Assembly (NCBI GenBank): GCA_030248295.1 | Contig: JASANH010000104.1 | Location: forward strand, 372,001-436,000 | Direction: 5' to 3' | DNA length: 64,000 nucleotides | Source: Mesodorylaimus sp. YZB2_4 | Lineage: Eukaryota; Nematoda; Enoplea; Dorylaimida; Dorylaimidae | In this document: piece after piece, positions 56,745 through 64,000 of the stretch | Numbering within the stretch: position 1 is the first letter of the stretch | Layout: the number at the start of each line of letters is the position of its first letter | The notes under the pieces: model-generated | What the model was told of the DNA's origin: nothing | Seen by the model: the letters and a program-made list of their open reading frames with translations, nothing else | The model's database searches: none | Position numbers and translations under genes: made by a program

Positions 56745-59700
56745 ATGAGCGCCAGTGGAGCGGCTGGCGGATCCGCTCCAGTTGCTGGCCCAAGTTCTGG
56801 TAATGCCGCCGTCGCAGGTAAGACTTTCTCAAATTATGGACAGGTCATCCCAGCCCACTGTGGTCTCGCTGAAGCGAACCCGTAGTATTCGACAAAGAAC
56901 CTTCTTTAGGTAGCAGCGTTGTAAAAGCCTCGGATATCAAGCAATTATTGCTGGACCGAATCGCTCTTCTGACTGGTGGTCGCGATAGAAAAGGCCGCCC
57001 GGTCCTTGTCTGTCCGTCTAGGGAAAATGCTGAGAAAACTACAGCTGAAGAAGTGAAATTAGTGCTTCTTTATATGCACACAATTCCAAGGTAATTCTAA
57101 CTGATATTGTTCTCTGTGCTTCTTGAATGCGACCAAATTCTGAGCTGCATTAGAATCAAGTAGTTAGGTCCTGGCAATCGTGATTTTTGCTTTCTTCAGC
57201 GATGAAACCAAAGAATTAGGTTTTATCGTTTTGATCGATATGCGACACGGAATGACGTGGAACGCAGTCAAACCGATTTTGAAGACCCTACAGGTCCGTG
57301 TATTATTTTGTTTTCATCCCGGAAAAATTTGTTTTTGATTATGAAAGTTGGCGTTCTAGGAAAACTTTCCCGGAACAGTTCATTGCGTTTACATCATCAA
57401 GCCAGATCGATTTTGGGACAAGCATAAAGCTAGTATTGCCAGTGCCAAATATAAATTTGACGTAAGTCTTAATTTTCTCGTGTGCGCGTGAAAATCTGAC
57501 CGAGTGTTCCGTCGTTGTTCAGGTCCAGCTGATATCCATCGAAAATCTGATCAAGTTCATTGACCCATCGCAACTGACTCCCGACTTTGATGGAACTTTG
57601 CATTACGACCACGACGAATGGGTTCAATTACGCGTGGTACGTGTATTTTGCCTTTTTGGACTGTTGCCGTGTTGAATGCGGTCGGCTGGCATCTGCTTGC
57701 AGAAATATGAGGGACATGGCTAGAATTGGCATATGCTTGGTTTGGGTGTTTTCGCGTGTACGTGGTCGACATCTCGCGTAGCTGGTTTTAATTTGGTCGA
57801 TAGGCGACACCATAGTCGTCTTAATGACCATTCTTTCATTGACCGGCCTCTGCCTCATTGCTGCAACGCTTGTCGTGGTGTTCGTTGTTGTGCTGGTTAA
57901 GCCCCCTCGCGGCCAGCTCTTCCATCCATCGGGATGACGATTAGTCGATAAGCCCGGCCCGTCCTCTGTGCCTTATGCTCTAGCTGGGTGGGGGTGGTAC
58001 TCTGGGATGAAGTTTCAAATCCGGCGCGGCTTGTCGACCGTTTGCCAGCCGTTTCTTGCTCGTATCGAGCGCTGCATTGCTGACAGCCGTGTCGTGGGTT
58101 TTTTAATGCGCCTACACGCTGCAATACAAATTGGGAAGTGTGTTTATGTACAAAACGGTGAGTTGATGCTCGAGTGGGATTGTTGAGGGTTGAACAACCG
58201 GGGACAATTGTGGACGGAAGTTATTGTCGTTTTACGGATGATTTAGACTCAGTGCAATATCCTGCGTTCATTGGGTGATATGTGGAATTCCGCGCATGTT
58301 TTATGGCTGCGACTGCTCACTTTTTTCGACCATTGTAACTCACTGTTTTTCCGTTTCAGGCGCTTGAAGGATATATCTGGCGTTCGCTGGATGTATTGCG
58401 GGTGTTTGACTCGATCCGTCAAGAATTGGAGAGTTCAGAATTGCCACCGGACGTGGAAAGTGCGAAACTGGCGCTTGAATCTCACGTCCAAGCGAAACGA
58501 CGCATCGCCAAGGCGCCAGTTGAACAACTAGAACAAGAGGGCCAACAAGTATGTAATACTTAACTGGCACTTGACGTAGCACCCGTCGTCTGGCCTGTTT
58601 TTACTGGTATAAGGGAAGAGCCATTAACCCCGCTGTTGCGGCATCGTTTGTTGCCTCGAGGAGGTATCGATCATTGCGACTTTGTTGTTTTTTATTCGCA
58701 GCTCATTTATCGTTTGACTGGAGCTGGCAACGTTGGCGAAGATGGGAGTGCGGGTAATGGAGGTGGAGCCGATTCGGATTACGGTTCCGCCGGACGCGAT
58801 TCGATGGCATCGAATCCTGATTTCGCATCAACTGCCCCCCATATCGCTTCGCTCAGCGAAAATTTACGTTCGACGCGTCAAGAATTGTTTACGAAATGGC
58901 AAGCCCGAAAGCAACGACTCGATCAGTGTTTTCAACTGAAACTCTTCCAACAAGATGCCGATAAGGTATGTGCTAGTTTCGATTGTGGAACAGGCGCGTT
59001 TCGCAGAGAGTAATGGGCTTTTTTACATGCGTTTAAGATTGGAGGGGCCGAAAAACAAATCGTTTATGCTAGTATTATCGTTTGAACTAGTTTTCGTTTA
59101 CACACTGGATTAGTTTCTCGTGGTTGGGGTATTTGCACTCTAGCGCGTTGTAGCCCCTGTTGGAAGGGCGCAGTGTTGATTCGGTTTGTGCGAGTGGGGT
59201 CGTGGGTGAATGTATAGCAGTAAGCGGGATTGCTTGTTGGAGAACTGTCGGCTCGCTTTGCGACTGTGAGATAGAGGACGAGTTTGAGTTCACTGAGTGT
59301 GCGGCTCGATACACAGTACCACTCTACGCACAATACGGGACTGTTTGAAAATATTATAACGAGCCTGGCATTGTATAAGCGAAAGCGCAACATTGCCATG
59401 ATAGAGCGCCGAATGATAGCACAGTTCATAGCACAGCATCGGTGAGCATGCGTCTGCTGGAGGAGCGACGGTCGGTGGAGAGGAAGACGACGGAGCTTGT
59501 GTCGTCGTCGTCGTTGATTATGAGGCGGTGCATGGGTGCCGGTGAGCAACTGGGCTCCCGGTTTGTGGATATGGTTTGCATGGAGAAGGGCCTGATTGTC
59601 TGACTCTCTTCCAGCGTTATCTCGACGTTGTTTCGATGCATTTTCTTCATCATTCGTTTCGACGTGGCCGCGTAGGCTTTGCGTAATCGTTTGTTGAGGA

Positions 59701-62700
59701 AGGCGTAAAGAATTGGATCGATGCTAGAGTTGACGTATGGTAGGGTGTAGATGCTGGTGGCCAAGTAGAGGAAGACCACTTGGGCCTCCTCGGACGTGGT
59801 AGTGATATGGGGGTAGAATTGGATGATCATCTGAAGCAGCCAGTAGGGCGACCAACAGATGAAATAGAAGGCTATCACGGACAGGATGGACATGGTGACT
59901 TTGAGACGGCGGCTAGTGGACGAACGTTTCCTTAATGCTTTGTATTGGTCTTTGAGTCGTCCGAGGATCTTGACGTAGAAGAAGCAAATTAAGATGGCGG
60001 GCGCCACGTAATAGCAGGCGACTAGAGTCAGTGTATAATAGCTGCCGAAGTGATTCCACGGATCCGTGTCCGAGCCGGTCTCGTTTAGTTTCGGGAACAG
60101 CATTGCGCAGTAGGCGATGGTGCTGGAGTCGTTCTCCATGGCCCTGTAGGTGACGGTGGCGTACTTATAGATGGGGATGTTGGTTATCAGTACGCAAGTG
60201 AATAAGACGAATAGGGCGACCGAGGCGGCTTTGATGGATCGATATCGGGCCGAGGTGGTCGGCTTGCACACGGCCAAATATCGATCGGCACTCAAAATGA
60301 CCAATAGATAGATGGAGACGGTTTTGTTTAGACCTTCGCAAGAGAAGGCTATTTTACACAGGGCGGCCCCGTAGGTCCAGTTGCCGTGCAGCATGAAGGC
60401 TATGGTCATTGGTCCGGTGGCTAGAAACACGAAGTCGACGGCGCTCAAACATAAGACGTAGACGTAGACGTTTATGACCATGCGACGACTCCAGAGCACG
60501 CGCACGATCATGCTGATAACGACCCCGTTGCCGATGAGACCGAGGGCGGTGAACACTATGTAGACACTGCTCAGGACGATGATGTTGGGCGCGGACACGT
60601 AGGCGCCCAGAGACCCTCCAATCGCGTCCTCCAGTTCCGGATCGAAGTTTGTGCCATTGTCGAAATAGTCGACGGATGAATCGGGGCCTTCCATGCGTGA
60701 AGCAGGAGATGGAATGAACTTACCGCTCGCTAATGCCAATTCGCCCTGCATTGGGCTGCGGGCGTTGCCGAGTCCGATCGTGAGTCGCTGGTTGAATCGA
60801 ATGTTAATTGGATTGCGTCGTGGCGCCTTGGTCGCTCGGGCCAACTCAAATTAAGATTATCGGTCTGTTGGACAAGAAAAGCTCGCTCTGCATTACGTGA
60901 CAATAGAAAAGCACACGGGACCATTGTTTATGCGTGAACGGGGAGCTAATTTAACAGCTCGTTGGACGTGTTCGGCGACATCGAGTCCGAACAACCTGCC
61001 CTCTGGCGACCAGGGTTCGGACACAAGACGAGCATCCCTCATCGTGTACGTGTCGCAGCGGGGATTGCTGGACGAATGGGATATTAAAACTAGAAATGTT
61101 AAGATACTGTGGAGGCCAGTTGTCATAATAGCGTTGTCTTCGTCTCCTGCGTTTTACAATTCCGACGAGATTAGAGATACTAATTGAGAAAATACTTGGT
61201 GGGTGCGAACTGCTCGACTCGCCTCTGTTCTATGTCGTTTCTGATCAGGGTGAAAAACACAGTCAACTACGAACGAACAGACAACATACGCCTGAAGCGA
61301 AACGTGCCTGACTTTTCATGTCATTATGTGATGTGTTTGAAAAAAAGAAGCACAGAGAGGGCCCCTGGCGATGTACGGATAGGTATACGTAGAGGGGAAA
61401 ATGAGACTGATGCGTGGTTTCGTTTTGCAGATGTTTCAATGGATCCGACAACACATCGAATTGTTCTTGTCAAATTATGCCGACATTGGCGATTCGCACG
61501 AGAGCGCAGCTGCTCATCAACACGAGCACGAGCAGTTCACGAGGACGGCTATGGTGAGTTTTTTGGTTTTTGATTGATATATTTTGGGTCAAGGGTGATG
61601 CTCTGTTTAGAATACGTACGTGAATATCAGCCATATAATGACCGTGGCTCAACGACTGCTCGAAGTCAACCATTACGCTTCGTCCGTCATCCAAGACGTG
61701 GCTAATGGGTTGGAGAGGGACTGGAAGTTGTTCATGAACGCATTGGACATGCGAGCGGCTGTGCTAACGCTGTCGTTGCAGTTCCATTATAAGGCGCATC
61801 AGGTGAGTCAAGATGGGTCATGGATAGCTAAGCGAAACGTAGCTAGGGTTCCGTTTAGTACTTGAGCAATGTGGACTCGTGGGCGACTCAGTGTGCTGGC
61901 GATACGGAGCTGCCTCCGACCGTGGCTGGCCTCGAGGCGGCCATACACGAGCATCAGCAACTAATGGACGCCATCACTCAAGCGTATACCGAGGTAAGTT
62001 TTAGTGCTTGGTTTTATGCGAGCCCGTGTGTGTAAACCTGGGACGAGTGGGTCGTAACGGTGTACGGTGGCGTGCGTGGCTTTAGCCGCTTACTCTTCGT
62101 ATCCGTACCTGTTGGGGTTGAGGGATTATTATACTTTTCTAGATCCACACGACCAGTAAACGGCTGTTGTACCAGTTGGATTGTCTTGTACAACTATGTC
62201 ATTGTCCTGTCACCGACGACAATGATTTCATGGACGACGTAGGCATAATAGATGTGCTACAGCTAATGCTATGTTGTGGTGGTGGAATGGTTATGCTCGG
62301 TAGAGAGAGGGGATGGGTCAGTCAAGATCACACATTAGATTCGCACTTGTCCGCAGTAGTGCTAGGTGTACAGTTCAGGTACGAGATTTAGTGATACGGG
62401 TCCTCTGGCAAAGTGAATGAGGTGTCGGCCATGCATGATTAGCGTTTCGTGCGTGTGATGGTAGTGAGACGGTGTCCATCGTGGTGTTTCGTCGTCGTCG
62501 TAAATGCGCGTCTTATCAGGCATGCTAGCCCTGGCTTGTGATGGCGTAACGTGCTTTCTCGTTTCAGGCTATACGAAATGGAAAAGCCCTAGTTCATGCG
62601 CTCAAAAACCCCCCGCCGTTGACGATAGCTGGAACATTGGTGTCACCATCGTCGCCTCCCTACGCTCCCGACTACACGGTGGGAGCGAAGCACGTTCTCG

Positions 62701-64000
62701 ATGTCATTCACGAACTCTTGGGCCATCAACGGAATTTGGAACAGAAATGGCAAGGAAGGAGGGTGAAATTGCATCAGAAGCTGGCCTTGTTGCTCTTTCA
62801 GCAGGATGTCAAACAGGCGAGTTTACAGGCGGCGTTTATTGTAGTTTCGGAAGTGGACTTTGAGTTTCAGGTGATCGATTGGCTGGACAATCATGGCGAG
62901 ATGTTCCTTCGTAAGAACACAGGCATAGGGAAGAGTTTGCAACGCGCCAGAGCCTTGCAAAGGAGCCAACAGCACTTTGAGAACGTGGCCAAGAATACGT
63001 ACAGTAATGCCGAGAAATTGTTGGCGGCGGCCGAAGATTTGGCGGGGACGGGAGAATGTCAGCCTGAAGAGGTGTATGGTAAGAAACTTGGGATCTAGGT
63101 GGGTGAGCAAGTAGTGCAACTGATATGGTTTTTAGGAGTGGCTCAGCAACTTCGAACTCGCATTTCCTTGTTTGCAAAACGTGTCCATAGTCGACGTAAC
63201 TTATTGAATTTTTCGGTTTTGTTTCATACGCATTACAAGGAGGTATTGTTTAAGAAGCAACATCGGGGCCAAGATAGCGGTTGAATGGGTTCTTTTTCAG
63301 ATTATGGCCTGGTTTTCTGAAGTTGAGCGTTATGACGCCAACACGCAAACTGTCGGCGAATCGGTTCAAGTTTGTGAACAGATTTTGGATCAGTGGTTGG
63401 CGAGGACTGATGCAACATTACAAGCTACGATGACTGCCATTGGAGAAGGACAACAGCTAGTAAGCTTGTTGAGGTAAGACGTTTCTCATCAGTATTAACA
63501 TTGATGACTGACCCCTGGTGTGTTTGGTTCTCAGGCAGCAAAATGCGGTGGAAGGCACGGACACGGCTGATAGCATCTCGTGCATTGAACAAATGATGTG
63601 CGAGATCGATCAGCGGCAAGGGCAACTGCGAGAGCAATGGAAAATTCAAAAATTGCAGTTGGATTTGGCTTTGCAGTTTCGAATTTTCGAGCAGGATTGT
63701 TTGACGGTGAGGAATAGAATTAAGATGGTGATGCGTGGCCTGCAAGATTTATTTTAGGTCAAGTCGCAGCTGGATGGTTGGTGCGAAGATATGAAGGGGA
63801 TGAGCAGCAGTGTCACGCCGTTGCAAGCCGATAAAGTATTGCCTTTGCATCAGGAGAATACGGCGCAGGTTGCTTCGGCGATGATGGAAATTATGCAACA
63901 CGCTCAGGAGTTGTTACAAGTATGTTAGGATCTTGTGAAGACGCTGGCAGGCTATGACTAGGGGAGAGAATGACCATCTCCATATGCTGGGGAACGTCAA
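56745..64000 (+). CDS. Trio/Kalirin-like RhoGEF, N-terminal Sec14 and spectrin-repeat part (3' partial)
   Basis: Seventeen coding exons are seen: 56745-56817, 56910-57090, 57200-57293, 57360-57461, 57523-57636, 58360-58548, 58702-58965, 61431-61553, 61611-61802, 61859-61993, 62143-62238, 62568-62816, 62871-63078, 63136-63242, 63301-63473, 63535-63706, 63758-63919. They encode 878 codons. The CRAL-TRIO/Sec14 domain covers about 25-190 (ALLTGGRDRKGRPVLV, GFIVLIDMRHGMTWNAVKPI, HCVYIIKPDRFWDKHK, IDPSQLTPDFDGTLHYDHDE). Spectrin repeats follow, including DWLDNHGEMFLRKNTGIGKS and NTYSNAEKLLAAAEDLAGTG, both very close to TRIO. Relatives activate Rac and Rho downstream of axon-guidance receptors; the DH-PH modules lie outside the window. 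The intron 62817-62870 needs a GC donor. A 2,465-bp intron holds an antisense GPCR gene. Confidence 0.93.
59426..60751 (-). CDS. class A GPCR, allatostatin-C/somatostatin/opioid-receptor-like, intronless
   Basis: A single open frame of 441 aa from ATG 60751 (a later ATG at 60694 would give 422 aa). All seven spans are visible. TM1 has GLIGNGVVISMIV and TM2 has NVYVYVLCLSAVDFVFL. The TM3 end has VSIYLLVILSADRYLAVCKP, with a DRY motif followed by the CKP typical of the somatostatin/allatostatin-C group. TM6 reads FYFICWSPYWLLQ and TM7 SSIDPILYAFL, a DPxxY variant of NPxxY. The N-terminus has an NGT glycosylation site. The tail is Ser/Arg-rich with RRSSSRRM. The likely ligand class is a neuropeptide, coupled to Gi/o by analogy. 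The gene lies wholly within a Trio-like intron on the opposite strand. Confidence 0.92.
   Translation of the reverse strand: MQGELALASGKFIPSPASRMEGPDSSVDYFDNGTNFDPELEDAIGGSLGAYVSAPNIIVLSSVYIVFTALGLIGNGVVISMIVRVLWSRRMVINVYVYVLCLSAVDFVFLATGPMTIAFMLHGNWTYGAALCKIAFSCEGLNKTVSIYLLVILSADRYLAVCKPTTSARYRSIKAASVALFVLFTCVLITNIPIYKYATVTYRAMENDSSTIAYCAMLFPKLNETGSDTDPWNHFGSYYTLTLVACYYVAPAILICFFYVKILGRLKDQYKALRKRSSTSRRLKVTMSILSVIAFYFICWSPYWLLQMIIQFYPHITTTSEEAQVVFLYLATSIYTLPYVNSSIDPILYAFLNKRLRKAYAATSKRMMKKMHRNNVEITLEESQTIRPFSMQTISTNREPSCSPAPMHRLIINDDDDTSSVVFLSTDRRSSSRRMLTDAVL

Noticed and set aside
60751..60844. longer GPCR N-terminus up to 60844
   Set aside because: The upstream part of that frame starts at a TTG, not an ATG.

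Overview
The window is nuclear DNA of a small-genome bilaterian animal. Genes are split into many short exons by introns that are mostly 50-100 bp with ordinary GT-AG ends. The gene set is metazoan: MAP1, Lingerer/UBAP2, golgin-84, MBD2/3, MEX3, DEG/ENaC, exocyst, Trio/Kalirin and a peptide-type GPCR. Dense genes, short introns, tRNA-derived SINEs and a MEX3 without a RING suggest an invertebrate, perhaps an ecdysozoan such as a tardigrade or arthropod. The sequence alone does not settle the species. Gene models were built by hand from splice sites, reading phase and family resemblance. Every multi-exon model reported with high confidence closes in frame over its full exon list.

Layout. 1-798 (+): 3' end of a MAP1/Futsch gene. 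1780-6288 (-): Lingerer/UBAP2-like, 20 coding exons, sharing a divergent upstream region with PEX7 (6644-7703, +). 8522-9503 (-): an unidentified membrane protein with a PPPY motif. 9997-13518 (-): golgin-84, 15 exons. About 13.9-23.7 kb is a transposon and repeat territory: a 2.5 kb long-TIR element with a second TIR element nested in it, two tRNA-SINE copies, a decayed THAP/DDE transposase and a GATCC-rich MITE. 23789-27468 (+): an MBD2/3-like gene without a recognisable methyl-CpG-binding domain, with MITE copies in an intron. 28578-31982 (-): MEX3 with two KH domains. 33701-35858 (-): a secreted Cys-rich protein with two alternative in-frame splice paths. 36199-38792 (-): ribosome-biogenesis factor NSA2. 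39.0-41.4 kb: repeats and a doubtful gene. 41872-44461 (-): a DEG/ENaC channel, 14 exons. 45529-46755 (-): an intronless protein of unknown function. 47412-50769 (+): EXOC8/Exo84, followed 138 bp later by a GTSF1-like CHHC zinc-finger gene (50908-54311, +) with a very long C-terminal extension. 55436-56269 (-): NEDD8. 56745-end (+): Trio/Kalirin-like, leaving the window unfinished, with an intronless GPCR (59426-60751, -) inside one of its introns.

There is no operon-style functional clustering. Neighbours do share control regions: Lingerer/PEX7, golgin-84/small ORF and NEDD8/Trio are head to head, and EXOC8/GTSF1 are in tandem with very little between them. Several genes have a splice acceptor close upstream of the start codon, so short 5' UTR introns are common. 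Three introns are best explained as GC-AG introns.
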